Shown in pieces: positions 7,667-17,165 of a stretch of 64,000 nucleotides of DNA. Source of the stretch: Pedobacter sp. B4-66 (GTDB lineage Bacteria; Bacteroidota; Bacteroidia; Sphingobacteriales; Sphingobacteriaceae); assembly GCF_018492665.1 (NCBI RefSeq), contig NZ_JAFVME010000006.1, forward strand, positions 186,001-250,000, read 5' to 3'. The position numbers were made by a program, and so were the translations under genes. Below the pieces are notes generated by a model. The model saw only the letters and a list, made by a program, of their open reading frames with translations. It made no database searches and was not told the origin of the DNA. Position 1 is the first letter of the stretch; each line of letters begins with the position of its first letter.

Positions 7667-8215
7667 TTATAGCCTCGGAAGCCATATATTTTCTTCCGTT
7701 CCAGCATCTAAATTCAGTTTTCGTGCCAAAACAAACAAATAATCGCTTAAACGGTTCAAATAAATGGTCATTTTTTCGTCAACAAAGCTTTCGGCCGCTA
7801 AATGTACCGTTAAACGCTCTGCACGGCGGCAAATACATCTCGCTACATGACAGTAAGAAACTACCGTATTTCCCCCTGGCAACACAAAATGCTTCAATTC
7901 CGGCAATATTTCATTCATACGATCCATCTCCTCCTCCAGCAATGAAATATCGCTTCCATGAAGATCAGGAATCTTCATCCTTGATTTTTCAGGATCTGCG
8001 GCCAACGAAGCGCCAACCGTAAATAACCTATCCTGAATCTCTTTTAGTATTTTTTGATGATGGTTGTCAATATCCTGACACATAATTAACCCAATATAAG
8101 AATTGAGCTCATCAACTGTTCCGTAACATTCAATACGTAAATGGAATTTTGGAACACGGGTACCTCCGATCAATGAGGTTAATCCCTTATCTCCTGTTTT
8201 GGTATATATCTTCAT
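7667..8215 (-). CDS. Cob(I)alamin adenosyltransferase, PduO type
   Basis: 182 residues. The N-terminal ATP-binding segment YTKTGDKGLTSLIGGTRVPK (residues 4-23) and CYGTVDELNSYIG (about 30-42), plus the CRRAERLTV segment (about 131-139), are signatures of PduO/MMAB-type adenosyltransferases. It transfers the adenosyl group of ATP to cob(I)alamin to make coenzyme B12. It lies 9 bases downstream of the ABC ATPase gene on the same strand and may share its transcript, without a visible functional link. Confidence 0.94.
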   Translation of the reverse strand: MKIYTKTGDKGLTSLIGGTRVPKFHLRIECYGTVDELNSYIGLIMCQDIDNHHQKILKEIQDRLFTVGASLAADPEKSRMKIPDLHGSDISLLEEEMDRMNEILPELKHFVLPGGNTVVSYCHVARCICRRAERLTVHLAAESFVDEKMTIYLNRLSDYLFVLARKLNLDAGTEENIWLPRL

Positions 8216-8224
8216 TAAGAAATA

Positions 8225-8983
8225 TTATACTATTTTCTCAAAGTCACTACCTATTTTCTCCAGGTTAGAAAGACGTGGAGATACCATTTTGATGTCTTCG
8301 TTCTTGTAGTCTTTTTCAACCAAGCCATCACGCATACGTACAATACGATGCGCATGTTGTGCTATGTCCTCTTCGTGAGTAACCAGAATAATGGTATTTC
8401 CTTTACTGTGAATTTCTTCAAGCAAGCCCATAATTTCTATTGAGGTTTTGGTATCAAGGTTACCTGTTGGCTCATCAGCCAATATAATTGAAGGATTATT
8501 TATTAATGCTCTAGCAACAGCTACACGCTGACGCTGACCACCCGAAAGCTCATTAGGTTTATGGGTTACCCTATTACCTAGGCCAACATTCTCTAAAGCT
8601 TTTTGAGCGCGCTCATCACGCTCCTTCTTAGAGGCACCTGCATAAATTAATGGCAAAGCAACATTATCTAAAGATGTAGAACGGGGTAAAAGGTTAAAAG
8701 TTTGGAAAACAAACCCGATCTCTTTATTCCTAACTTCAGCAAGCTCATTATCAGTCATATGGCTCACATTAATCCCATTAAGAATATATGTACCCTTACT
8801 AGGGGTATCCAAACAACCAAGAATATTCATTAAAGTTGATTTTCCTGAACCAGAAGGTCCCATCAAGGCAACAAATTCTCCCTTATGAATATCAAGAGTA
8901 ACCGATTTTATAGCATGAATAACTTCTGAACCTATGACGTATTTACGACCTATATCGCTAATTTGTATTAATGCTTTTTCCAT
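8225..8983 (-). CDS. ABC transporter ATP-binding protein, MacB/LolD type
   Basis: 252 residues. Walker [10 protein letters not shown] (about residues 42-50), Q-loop [13 protein letters not shown], signature [15 protein letters not shown] (about 145-159) and Walker [13 protein letters not shown] are all intact. The FNLLPR and EPTGNLDT segments place it with LolD/MacB ATPases, which power MacB-type permeases. No permease is adjacent; the MacB-like permease at 3688-4929 is a plausible partner. A C-terminal tail of about 25 residues ([21 protein letters not shown]) extends past the usual LolD end. Confidence 0.92.
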   Translation of the reverse strand: MEKALIQISDIGRKYVIGSEVIHAIKSVTLDIHKGEFVALMGPSGSGKSTLMNILGCLDTPSKGTYILNGINVSHMTDNELAEVRNKEIGFVFQTFNLLPRSTSLDNVALPLIYAGASKKERDERAQKALENVGLGNRVTHKPNELSGGQRQRVAVARALINNPSIILADEPTGNLDTKTSIEIMGLLEEIHSKGNTIILVTHEEDIAQHAHRIVRMRDGLVEKDYKNEDIKMVSPRLSNLEKIGSDFEKIV

Positions 8984-9033
8984 TACTTTTTCTTTTTTAG
9001 ACGACCCTTAACACCTCAATGTTACACCTGCGT

Positions 9034-9324
9034 TTATTTTTCTATAATTTTAGGAACAAAGAAGAAACTCTCGTTATGCTTTGCCGCATTTTTCAATCCA
9101 TCTTCTACTGAAATTTCCTGCTTCACTACATCCTCTCTCCAGATATTCTCCTCAAGGTTCATATAAACCAAAGGCGCTACACCGGTAGTATCCAACTCAT
9201 TCAACTTCTCCATAAAAGTAAGTATCTTATTCATGTCGGGAATCAATGTATCAACTTCTTTATCTTCAATAGCTATTCTGGCTAAATCTGCAACTTTATT
9301 TATGGTTTGCTTATCTATAATCAT
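9034..9324 (-). CDS. gatC: Asp-tRNA(Asn)/Glu-tRNA(Gln) amidotransferase subunit C
   Basis: 96 residues, the usual GatC length. VADLARIAIEDKEVD, ILTFMEKLNELDTTGVAPLV and the C-terminal AAKHNESFFFVPKIIE are family hallmarks. GatC holds GatA and GatB together in the enzyme that amidates mischarged Glu-tRNA(Gln) or Asp-tRNA(Asn). gatA and gatB are not in the window. The ATG overlaps the stop of the acyltransferase gene upstream by four bases (ATGA). Confidence 0.95.
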   Translation of the reverse strand: MIIDKQTINKVADLARIAIEDKEVDTLIPDMNKILTFMEKLNELDTTGVAPLVYMNLEENIWREDVVKQEISVEDGLKNAAKHNESFFFVPKIIEK

Positions 9325-10052
9325 TTATGAGCAAGTTTACTATTTATTAAATCAAAAACCCGATCCTTCAATAAATCTGAATCATCAACACTCAAATCTA
9401 GAGTTGTAATCGGTTTGTGGATGTAAATATCGCAAATTCCCGGACTTGTTCCATATTTTGAACCATCATCCCACATTCTTTTCCAAATATTAACCATACT
9501 TACAGGAACAATGGCTACATTTTTTTCAATAGCCAGCCTAAAGGGCCCATTCTTAAAAGGAATTGTTTTTGGCGGGTATTGATCCTCTATCTTACCTTCC
9601 GGAAAAATAATAAGACTCATCCCTTTTTCCAGATTATCTCCTGCTTTTTTAAACGCCCTAAATGCCGAAATCTTACTTTCACGCTTTACAGGAACGTCAA
9701 TAGTATTAAAAAACAACTTCAAAACCGGATTAGCCAACAATTCCTCTTTACCCATAAAATGAAAACGCCCTTTTGCAATTACACAAAGTGTCATAATATC
9801 AAAATTAGAGGTATGATTAGCACAATATATATAGGTTTGATCGCTTTTCAGTTCTTCTTCAAATTTAATGCGATAAACCAGACCAATAAAAAAGCTGCAA
9901 ATAAAGCTATTCCATTTTCGCAGTTTATTCATCAGATCGTAATACCTTGGATGCGTAGATGCAAAATAATAAAATGGATAAAATAAGGTCGAAAAAACCA
10001 AAAGAACAAATAAAGAATATATACGGTGCAGGTGCCTTAGAAATTTAACCAT
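9321..10052 (-). CDS. plsC: Lysophospholipid acyltransferase (1-acyl-glycerol-3-phosphate acyltransferase type)
   Basis: 243 residues. The acyltransferase HX4D motif is NHTSNFD (about residues 79-85), and the phosphate-binding FPEGKIED (about 150-157) corresponds to the FPEGT motif. An N-terminal hydrophobic segment (LFVLLVFSTLFYPFYYFA, about 13-30) anchors it in the membrane. It probably acylates lysophosphatidic acid to phosphatidic acid. The frame extends to a TTG at 10061, but the ATG at 10052 is the likelier start. It is coupled to gatC by ATGA overlap. Confidence 0.88.
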   Translation of the reverse strand: MVKFLRHLHRIYSLFVLLVFSTLFYPFYYFASTHPRYYDLMNKLRKWNSFICSFFIGLVYRIKFEEELKSDQTYIYCANHTSNFDIMTLCVIAKGRFHFMGKEELLANPVLKLFFNTIDVPVKRESKISAFRAFKKAGDNLEKGMSLIIFPEGKIEDQYPPKTIPFKNGPFRLAIEKNVAIVPVSMVNIWKRMWDDGSKYGTSPGICDIYIHKPITTLDLSVDDSDLLKDRVFDLINSKLAHK

Positions 10053-10191
10053 CAAATTCAAACATACAAAATTTTAGAATTCAAACCATTAAAGTATAAG
10101 AGCTGTGAAAATATTTAATCATTTATAGAATGGGCATAAAAAAAGAAATTATAAGCAGATCGAATTAGGGTTTTTTATTAATTTCGGCCTT

Positions 10192-11190
10192 ATGAAAGAA
10201 ACGGTAGTTAGCGGCATTCGTCCAACAGGAAAATTACACTTAGGAAATTATTTTGGTGCGGTCACCAACTTTGTAAAAATGCAGTATGATTATAACTGCT
10301 ATTTTTTTATCGCTGATCTTCATTCTTTAACAACTCACCCTACTCCTGGTGATTTACATGGATACGTTAGACACGTTTTGGTAGAATATCTTGCTTGTGG
10401 CATAAATCCAGAAGAAACAACGATTTACATTCAGTCTGATGTTCCAGAGGTTGCCGAACTCTATTTATATCTTAATATGAATGCATACATGGGCGAATTG
10501 GAAAGAAGTACATCATTTAAAGATAAAGTAAGATCTCAACCAGACAATGTAAATGCAGGCTTATTAACTTATCCAACCTTAATGGCTGCAGACATTCTGA
10601 TCCATAAAGCTACAAAAGTGCCCGTAGGTAAAGATCAGGAACAACACCTTGAATTTACACGTACTTTTGGAAACCGCTTTAACAGATTATACAATTCAGA
10701 ATACTTCCCTGAAGCATTTGCTTTTAACTATTCTCAAAACCTGGTTAAAATACCTGGTTTAGATGGAAATGGCAAAATGAGCAAGTCAAGTGGTGAAGGT
10801 AACTGTATTTATTTAGCAGATAGCCCGGAAATTATCCGTAAAAAAGTATCACGCGCCGTAACAGATAGTGGCCCTTCAGAAGAAAACCAAGCTAAACCTG
10901 AAGCAATTCAAAACCTGTTTGATTTAATGAAAATAGTTTCTCCAGCTGATACTTTGGAGCATTTTGATGGACTGTATAATAAAATGGCCATACGCTATGG
11001 TGATTTCAAAAAACAATTGGCCGAAGATATGATTGTATTTAACACACCTATTCGTGAACGTATTGAAGAACTTTCGAAAGACAGTTCATACTTGCGTCAG
11101 GTAGCCAAACACGGTGCATCAAAAGCAAGAGAAAGTGCTCAAAAAACCATTAGAGAAGTAAGAGAATTAATAGGTTTCAAATCATTTTAA
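10192..11190 (+). CDS. trpS: Tryptophanyl-tRNA synthetase
   Basis: 332 residues, a compact bacterial TrpRS. The class I signatures are present: the HIGH-like PTGKLHLGNYFGA (about residues 11-23) and KMSKS in GNGKMSKSSGEGN (about 192-204). Tryptophan/ATP-pocket segments FFIADLHSLTTHP and PVGKDQEQHLEFTR are also clear. It charges tRNA(Trp). It is followed after 45 bases by the deoxynucleoside kinase gene, so possibly co-transcribed. Confidence 0.97.
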   Translation: MKETVVSGIRPTGKLHLGNYFGAVTNFVKMQYDYNCYFFIADLHSLTTHPTPGDLHGYVRHVLVEYLACGINPEETTIYIQSDVPEVAELYLYLNMNAYMGELERSTSFKDKVRSQPDNVNAGLLTYPTLMAADILIHKATKVPVGKDQEQHLEFTRTFGNRFNRLYNSEYFPEAFAFNYSQNLVKIPGLDGNGKMSKSSGEGNCIYLADSPEIIRKKVSRAVTDSGPSEENQAKPEAIQNLFDLMKIVSPADTLEHFDGLYNKMAIRYGDFKKQLAEDMIVFNTPIRERIEELSKDSSYLRQVAKHGASKARESAQKTIREVRELIGFKSF

Positions 11191-11235
11191 CATTAAGGGT
11201 AAAATAACTACCTTACTAATCTTCAAGAAAAGTAT

Positions 11236-11850
11236 ATGCATATAGCCATAGTAGGAAATATAGGAGCTGGAAAAACCACCTTAACTGGTTTGCTGGCAAA
11301 GAATTATGGGTGGGAAGCTCTATATGAAGCGGTAGACAACAATCCTTATCTTGAGGATTTTTACAGCGACATGAAAAGATGGAGTTTTAATCTTCAAATC
11401 TACTTTCTTAATAGTCGTTTCCAACAGATTGTAGATATACAGAACTTTAACAGAAATGTAATACAAGATAGAACCATATATGAGGATGCTCATATATTTG
11501 CTGATAACTTGCACGACATGGGCTTGATGACCACAAGGGATCATCAAAACTATAAGGCCATTTTTGCTAATGTTACACAATTTATTAAACCACCTGATTT
11601 GCTGGTTTACCTTCGTGCATCAGTACCTACCCTTGTAAACAATATTCAACGCAGAGGGAGAGAATATGAGGCTAGCATCCGTATAGATTACTTATCTAAG
11701 CTAAACGAAAAATACGAAGCATGGATTAAGGATTATAAATTAGGTAATCTGCTTATCCTTGACAAAGACAAGCTAGACTTTACGAATAATCCTGAAGATC
11801 TGGGAACTATAATACAAGCAATTGAGGCTGAAATAAACGGATTATTTTAA
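11236..11850 (+). CDS. Deoxynucleoside kinase
   Basis: 204 residues. The P-loop GNIGAGKTT is at residues 7-15; IQDRTIYEDAHIF (about 75-87) is the DR-containing active-site segment of dNK-family kinases; YLRAS and RRGREYE supply the lid. The family phosphorylates deoxyadenosine, deoxyguanosine or deoxycytidine with ATP for nucleotide salvage; which base is used cannot be told here. It abuts kdsB with no gap (TAA then ATG), so the two are one transcript. Confidence 0.93.
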   Translation: MHIAIVGNIGAGKTTLTGLLAKNYGWEALYEAVDNNPYLEDFYSDMKRWSFNLQIYFLNSRFQQIVDIQNFNRNVIQDRTIYEDAHIFADNLHDMGLMTTRDHQNYKAIFANVTQFIKPPDLLVYLRASVPTLVNNIQRRGREYEASIRIDYLSKLNEKYEAWIKDYKLGNLLILDKDKLDFTNNPEDLGTIIQAIEAEINGLF

Positions 11851-12585
11851 ATGAAGATACTGGGAATCATACCCGCAAGATATGCATCAACCCGTTTTCC
11901 GGGAAAACCTTTAGTACAAATTAAGGGTAAGAGTATGATTCAGCGTGTTTACGAGCAGGCTGGCAAAGCTAAAACCCTGTCGGACGTAATTGTAGCTACC
12001 GATGATGAACGTATTGCTGCCGAAGTAAAACAATTTGGCGGCAAGTTTATTTTAACGGGGAGTAACCATCTAAGTGGAACCGACAGGTGTGCTGAAGTAG
12101 CAACCAATGTTTCAGGATATGATGCCATCATAAACATACAGGGCGATGAACCTTATATAGACCCTGAACAAATCAATCTTTTAGCATCATGTTTTAATGA
12201 AAAAGATGTTCAATTGGCTACATTAATTAAAGAGATACATACTGAAACCGAGCTTTTCAATGTCAATATCCCTAAAGTTGTAATCAATTTAAAAGGTGAA
12301 GCCATTTATTTCAGTAGGCAAACCATCCCTTATATCAGAAATCAGGAAAAAGAAAACTGGTTAAATTCAAATCAGTTCTATAAACACATAGGTATTTACG
12401 GCTACACCTACCCTGCCCTTTTAGAAATCACCAAACTACCACCATCCTCTTTAGAGCTTACCGAAAGCTTGGAGCAATTAAGATGGATAGAAAACGGGTA
12501 CAAAATTAAAACCAAGGTAACGGAAATTGAAACTATTGCAATTGACACACCTGAAGATTTAAATAAAATAAATGATAGTGTATGA
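11851..12585 (+). CDS. kdsB: 3-deoxy-manno-octulosonate cytidylyltransferase (CMP-Kdo synthetase)
   Basis: 244 residues. The N-terminal nucleotide-binding segment IIPARYASTRFPGKPL (residues 5-20), VATDDERI, NIQGDEPYIDP (about 95-105) and YFSRQTIPYIR are KdsB signatures. It activates Kdo with CTP for lipopolysaccharide inner-core synthesis. It is tightly packed between the deoxynucleoside kinase gene and a lipoprotein gene, which overlaps it by ATGA. Confidence 0.96.
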   Translation: MKILGIIPARYASTRFPGKPLVQIKGKSMIQRVYEQAGKAKTLSDVIVATDDERIAAEVKQFGGKFILTGSNHLSGTDRCAEVATNVSGYDAIINIQGDEPYIDPEQINLLASCFNEKDVQLATLIKEIHTETELFNVNIPKVVINLKGEAIYFSRQTIPYIRNQEKENWLNSNQFYKHIGIYGYTYPALLEITKLPPSSLELTESLEQLRWIENGYKIKTKVTEIETIAIDTPEDLNKINDSV

Positions 12586-13115
12586 AACAACTGTTAGCCT
12601 GCCTTTTACTCTGCACCATTCTTTTAGTTGCATGTAATAATGCAAGTGATACAGCTGTTGGAGAACTTTCAAAAACTATTACCAAACCATTTAGTGACTC
12701 ACTAAAAGTAGATACCTTTAAAGTACAAGTATTGGGTGATAAGCCGGATAACATGCACCTCGCATTCTCCATCACCTCTTTTAATGGTAAACAGATTTAC
12801 GATATAGATATTAAAGCTACTGATCTGTTTAAAAATTATATCGCTACAATAGACCTTAGTAAGAAAAAAAATCAAATTGAATTTCTGAAAGAAGAAGTTA
12901 ATCGTTTTTTTGACGATGAGAACTTCATGGAGCCTGCCGTTGATGAAGAAGACAAGCCTGATGAAAACGTACCGGATAAATTATTTTTCGATGAGCTAAA
13001 GAAAACCAAATTAAATGGATTCATCTACCGCTTAGGAAAAGAAAACAAAAACTACGTAGCCTGGTCTGCCAAAGAAGGAAAGGTAAAAACCTATTATAGC
13101 TGCTGTACCAAGTAA
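12582..13115 (+). CDS. Hypothetical lipoprotein
   Basis: 177 residues. A signal peptide with a lipobox LLVAC (Cys18) shows export and lipidation. The mature part is polar, with an acidic stretch (DEEDKPDENVPD, about residues 127-138), and ends in a cysteine pair (YYSCCTK). No family was recognised. It overlaps kdsB by four bases and probably shares its transcript, which suggests an envelope role but nothing more specific. Confidence 0.8.
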   Translation: MKQLLACLLLCTILLVACNNASDTAVGELSKTITKPFSDSLKVDTFKVQVLGDKPDNMHLAFSITSFNGKQIYDIDIKATDLFKNYIATIDLSKKKNQIEFLKEEVNRFFDDENFMEPAVDEEDKPDENVPDKLFFDELKKTKLNGFIYRLGKENKNYVAWSAKEGKVKTYYSCCTK

Positions 13116-13331
13116 AATATTTTATTTCTATAAAAAAGCATATCAACACAATAAATGTGTATTTGACACGTTTAGGGGCATTCTGTTAAAATTGTTGAAA
13201 ATTATTTAAAAAAAATATTATGATATTTTCAAATTTAACACTATGTTTATATAACGAAACAAAAAGAACCACGTAAAAGACTATAAATAAACAACCTAGA
13301 ATATTCTAACCAAATATACTTTAAAGAAAGT
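13116..13331. other. Gene-free AT-rich stretch upstream of the barrel gene
   Basis: No coding frame was found. It holds an imperfect inverted repeat: TGTTAAAATTGTTGAAAAT (from 13184) against the complement of ATATTTTCAAATTTAACA (13223-13240). It is followed after 90 bases by a strong terminator. A small untranslated RNA ending at that terminator is possible; no clear promoter was seen. Confidence 0.3.
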
Positions 13332-13359
13332 GCCCGAAATATTTCGGGCCTTTTTTTTT
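13332..13359 (+). terminator. Rho-independent terminator
   Basis: GCCCGAAAT/ATTTCGGGC palindrome (13332-13349) followed by an uninterrupted run of T to 13359. It is oriented for plus-strand transcription and sits 216 bases after the lipoprotein stop. Confidence 0.85.
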
Positions 13360-13436
13360 GATACCTACTCCATAAAAACCTCAAGTTGTCAAAAAACATT
13401 ATTTTAGCTTTCTTAATAAATGTTACACGGTAATTT

Positions 13437-16205
13437 ATGCTGAAAAGGTTATCCATTTTCATTTTCCTTACAATATCGTTTCTTGCCGTAAAAGCACAAA
13501 AAGCTAATATCAGCGGTCGGGTTATTGATACATTGGAAAAAAGGAATCTAGAGCATAGTTCAGTACTGCTCTTAAGAGCCACCGATTCAGTAATGATTAA
13601 AGCAACCAGAACTAATGCAACCGGACAGTTTGAGCTCAGAAATATTACCAAAGGTGACTACAAATTATTGATTACCTTCCCTAAAATGGCCGACTACATT
13701 ACTAATCTAAGACTTACTGAGACTTCTTCTATAAACCTTGGTGACGTTAAAATGGAGCTTAAATCAAAACTCTTAAGTGAGGTAATTATACAAGCAAAAA
13801 GTGCCGTTCGTATGAAAGGTGACACATTGGTATTTCAAGCCGACAGTTTTGCTGTGCGCACCAATGCTAACGTACAAGAGTTGCTAAAACGCTTACCCGG
13901 CATTGTTATAGATAAAAATGGCAATATCAAAGCTCAGGGCAAAAATGTAAAGACCGTTTTGGTTGATGGGGATGAATTTTTTGGCGACGACCCGCTCCTG
14001 GCTACTAAATATTTAAAAGCTAATGCTGTAGAAGAAGTCCAAGTTTTTGATAAAAAAAGCAAAGCCGCAGAACTCACAGGTATAGATGATGGGGTAAAAA
14101 ACAAAACCATCAATATTAAACTTAAAGAAAATGCGAAGAACGGCTACCTAGCCTCTTTAGATGCAAACAGGGGCTCTGATAATTTCCGAGACTACGGCGC
14201 CATGCTCGGTATTTTTAAGAGCAAACTCAAAGCGGCCGCTTACGGAACACGTTCTAATCTTACCAACGACTCCAAGATTAACCGCTCTATGCGTAAACTT
14301 AAGGGCGAGGATTATGATGTAATTGAAGTTGGCGATGATGGTAGTTCAGTAATGTACTCATCGGGAGGAGATGATGATGATGACTACAGCTCCCCTACCA
14401 GCGGTTTACCTAACAATACTAATATGGGTGGGCATTTTTCCGATCGGTTTGAAGAAAATAAGATGGGCATAAAGCTTAATTTTAAAGGATTCGATTATAA
14501 AAATAAAAACATAAGAACTTCAAAATCTGAAGAACTTCTACCTAATGGCTCCTTATTTTCTAGTTCGGGCAGAAGTGAAGACAGATCAAAAAATACTGGA
14601 GAAAGTATGCGAGGTAGCTATAGCTATAATATAGATTCACTTTCTACCTTAAAAATAGCCTTTGGAGCCAAGCAAAACCGAAATCAACTTAACTCTACCA
14701 GCGATGATTTCACCCAAGATCAACGAGGTCTATTTATTAGTACAAATAGCCAAACCAATACAGGATCCGGTCATAGTGAGGCCTTTAATGGAAACATCAA
14801 TTGGTCGAGACGATTTAATAAAAAAGGAAGGACATTATCAATTGATATTCAACCGGAAAACCTCTCCAGCAGAAACACAGAAAACAGCATAAACCGAACA
14901 AAGTATTACGACGATAGCGGTCATGAAAATCGTGTTGAAAACACCAACCTAAACAAGAACAACACAAACAAGCAAAATTCAATAGGCACAAGAGTCAGTT
15001 ACACAGAGCCCTTATCAAAAAGATGGGTATTAGAGGCCGGCTATAGCTTTAAAACCATATCATCAAGTAGTTACAGATTAGTTTCAGACAATAGCACAAA
15101 CAAAATAGACTCTTTAAGTAATAACTTTAAATTCATCAACTTCTCCAATATCGGCAAAATAGTAACACAATATAAGGTCAAAAACTTCTCCATTTCTACA
15201 GGACTGGAGGCAACTCAAACTAATTTTGAGCTTAAAGATTTGGATCAAAAAAGCAACTTTGACCGCAACTATTTAAACCTTGCGCCAAGTACCAATATAT
15301 TTTATAAAATCGACAACAATAGTAATTTATCAGTCAACTATAACGGCTACATGCAGCAACCCAGTATCAATCAGATACAACCGGTACGTCAGCTCAACAA
15401 CCCTCTATTTCAAATAGTAGGAAACTCATCATTAAGACCTTCTTTTACCAACAACTTTGGGCTTTCTTACAATAGCTTCCAATTTTCTACTGACCAGTAC
15501 ATATCAGGTTATTTTAGCTATGGATTCACCACCAATGCAATAGTTGATACAGAGATAGTCGATGATTTTAATAAAAGGATATCCAGCTATACCAACCTTA
15601 ATGGCAATAATTCAATAGCCGGAAATGTATATTATTCAAAAGGCTTTCCTAAAATAAACTTCCGCTACGGAATAGATTTAGGCTTTAACACATCAAACAA
15701 TCAGACTATTTTAAATTTTACACGAAACAAAACCCGTAACACACAATTTAATTTAAGAACATCCTTCAATTATTACACCCATACACTTGATGTTAGCTAT
15801 ACACCATCTGCCAGTTTTATGTATGGAAAATCATCTATCGGTAGTATTAATGACGGTAAAAGCTTAATACATGACCATGAGTTTTCGGCTACCGTACAAC
15901 TTCCCTACAAATTTGAGTTTAATACAAGTATGTCACTATCCTTCCGTCCTGCAAACTCATCTTTTAATAAAGATCTAAATGTAGCCATCCTAAATGGCTA
16001 CCTGGCCACCAAAGTATTAAAAAATGAAGCACTAGAAATTAAACTATCTATAACCGACGCGCTTAATCAAAAAATTGGCTACAATAGATATGTGGGTGGA
16101 AACATTAAAAGTGAAAACACGTTTAGCTATATCCCCAGATATATATTATTTGGAATAAACTGGAATTTAAGTGGTAATTTTATTAAGAAATCCAGCGTTA
16201 AATAG
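13437..16205 (+). CDS. Outer membrane beta-barrel protein with carboxypeptidase-like N-terminal domain (TonB-receptor-like)
   Basis: 922 residues. Signal peptide (1-20, ending VKAQ), then a carboxypeptidase-regulatory-like domain (about 25-110), a plug-like region (about 115-230: ELLKRLPGIVIDKNG, VLVDGDEFFGDDP), then a long beta-strand-rich barrel rich in S, N and aromatic residues, of the OMP_b-brl_3 kind. An acidic/Gly patch GGDDDDDY lies at about 311-318. Such proteins are thought to act as transporters or adhesins; the substrate is unknown. A GLPGLI protein gene starts 7 bases downstream, a pairing that suggests joint work at the outer membrane. Confidence 0.88.
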   Translation: MLKRLSIFIFLTISFLAVKAQKANISGRVIDTLEKRNLEHSSVLLLRATDSVMIKATRTNATGQFELRNITKGDYKLLITFPKMADYITNLRLTETSSINLGDVKMELKSKLLSEVIIQAKSAVRMKGDTLVFQADSFAVRTNANVQELLKRLPGIVIDKNGNIKAQGKNVKTVLVDGDEFFGDDPLLATKYLKANAVEEVQVFDKKSKAAELTGIDDGVKNKTINIKLKENAKNGYLASLDANRGSDNFRDYGAMLGIFKSKLKAAAYGTRSNLTNDSKINRSMRKLKGEDYDVIEVGDDGSSVMYSSGGDDDDDYSSPTSGLPNNTNMGGHFSDRFEENKMGIKLNFKGFDYKNKNIRTSKSEELLPNGSLFSSSGRSEDRSKNTGESMRGSYSYNIDSLSTLKIAFGAKQNRNQLNSTSDDFTQDQRGLFISTNSQTNTGSGHSEAFNGNINWSRRFNKKGRTLSIDIQPENLSSRNTENSINRTKYYDDSGHENRVENTNLNKNNTNKQNSIGTRVSYTEPLSKRWVLEAGYSFKTISSSSYRLVSDNSTNKIDSLSNNFKFINFSNIGKIVTQYKVKNFSISTGLEATQTNFELKDLDQKSNFDRNYLNLAPSTNIFYKIDNNSNLSVNYNGYMQQPSINQIQPVRQLNNPLFQIVGNSSLRPSFTNNFGLSYNSFQFSTDQYISGYFSYGFTTNAIVDTEIVDDFNKRISSYTNLNGNNSIAGNVYYSKGFPKINFRYGIDLGFNTSNNQTILNFTRNKTRNTQFNLRTSFNYYTHTLDVSYTPSASFMYGKSSIGSINDGKSLIHDHEFSATVQLPYKFEFNTSMSLSFRPANSSFNKDLNVAILNGYLATKVLKNEALEIKLSITDALNQKIGYNRYVGGNIKSENTFSYIPRYILFGINWNLSGNFIKKSSVK

Positions 16206-16212
16206 CTAATAG

Positions 16213-16971
16213 ATGAACAGGCCTATATTTTTTCTTATTTTCTGTATGCTGCCATTTAAGCTGCTTGCCCAACAACTTTTTATTCCCAATGGAAAAATCA
16301 CATTCGAGAAAAAAGTAAACATGGCCCGTACCTTGGCTAACCTAGGCATTTCTGAAGAAGTTAAAGGAACCATGGCCAAGTACAAAACAAGCAATTGGGA
16401 TCTCTGTTTTGACCGTACAAGATCTATTTATAAAGCACAAAAAAGAGACGACACTGATGATGATCTAATGTATTTCATCTCGCCCGGCGAATCTACCAAC
16501 GAGCTATATGCCGATTACGCAAATAAAAACCGCGTATTAAAGAAAAGCATTATGGGTGAAGACTATCTCTTAAAAGATTCGATACCAAATGTAGATTGGA
16601 AAATCATGCATGAAGTGCGTACTATTTCAGGATATGAATGCCGAAAAGCTATTGGTCGTATTAATGATACCGTATATGTAATTGCTTTTTATACTGATGA
16701 GATCCTTTTAAGAGGTGGCCCTGAAGGATTCAGTGGCTTACCCGGCATGATACTCGGACTTGCCATTCCCCGACTAAACACCACCTGGTTTGCCACAAAA
16801 ATTGAAGCTTTCACTAATTTCAATAATGAAATTCAACCACCCACAAAAGGAAAAAAAGCGGAAACAGACAAAGAATTAAAGAAATTAATGGAGCTATTTA
16901 CTCGCTACACTGGCAGCAAAGACCAGAAACCAGAAGAAATCCGTAAAAAGATCTATGGTTTTACCCTTTAA
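16213..16971 (+). CDS. GLPGLI family protein
   Basis: 252 residues with a signal peptide (about 1-19, LLAQQ). The segment GPEGFSGLPGMILGL (about residues 174-188) is the family-naming motif, in its GLPGMI form. The family is restricted largely to Bacteroidota, is secreted, and has no established function. It is encoded 7 bases after the barrel gene and almost certainly co-transcribed with it. Confidence 0.9.
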   Translation: MNRPIFFLIFCMLPFKLLAQQLFIPNGKITFEKKVNMARTLANLGISEEVKGTMAKYKTSNWDLCFDRTRSIYKAQKRDDTDDDLMYFISPGESTNELYADYANKNRVLKKSIMGEDYLLKDSIPNVDWKIMHEVRTISGYECRKAIGRINDTVYVIAFYTDEILLRGGPEGFSGLPGMILGLAIPRLNTTWFATKIEAFTNFNNEIQPPTKGKKAETDKELKKLMELFTRYTGSKDQKPEEIRKKIYGFTL

Positions 16972-17094
16972 TTAGACCGTCTTATATAATTGTTATTCAG
17001 CAATTACAAGGCCTATTGTCTATAGAATTTCATTAAAACATTTTTTCCTTTACGAATATTTAAAAAAAGAGCCTTAAAGCTTCGGTTTATTTGC

Positions 17095-17102
17095 TAACTT
17101 TG
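17095..17102 (+). promoter_or_regulatory. Promoter -7 box for pyrG
   Basis: TAACTTTG is an exact TANNTTTG match, 63 bases before the pyrG ATG. No convincing -33 element was seen at the normal distance. Confidence 0.45.
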
Positions 17103-17165
17103 TATCCCGTACAAAAACAATAAAAACAGCGTCAAAAACTGCTTTTATATCAGAAATTCACAAAC

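Noticed and set aside
9579..9986. 135-codon plus-strand frame inside the acyltransferase gene
   Set aside because: Antisense to a gene with intact catalytic motifs; no recognisable protein features.
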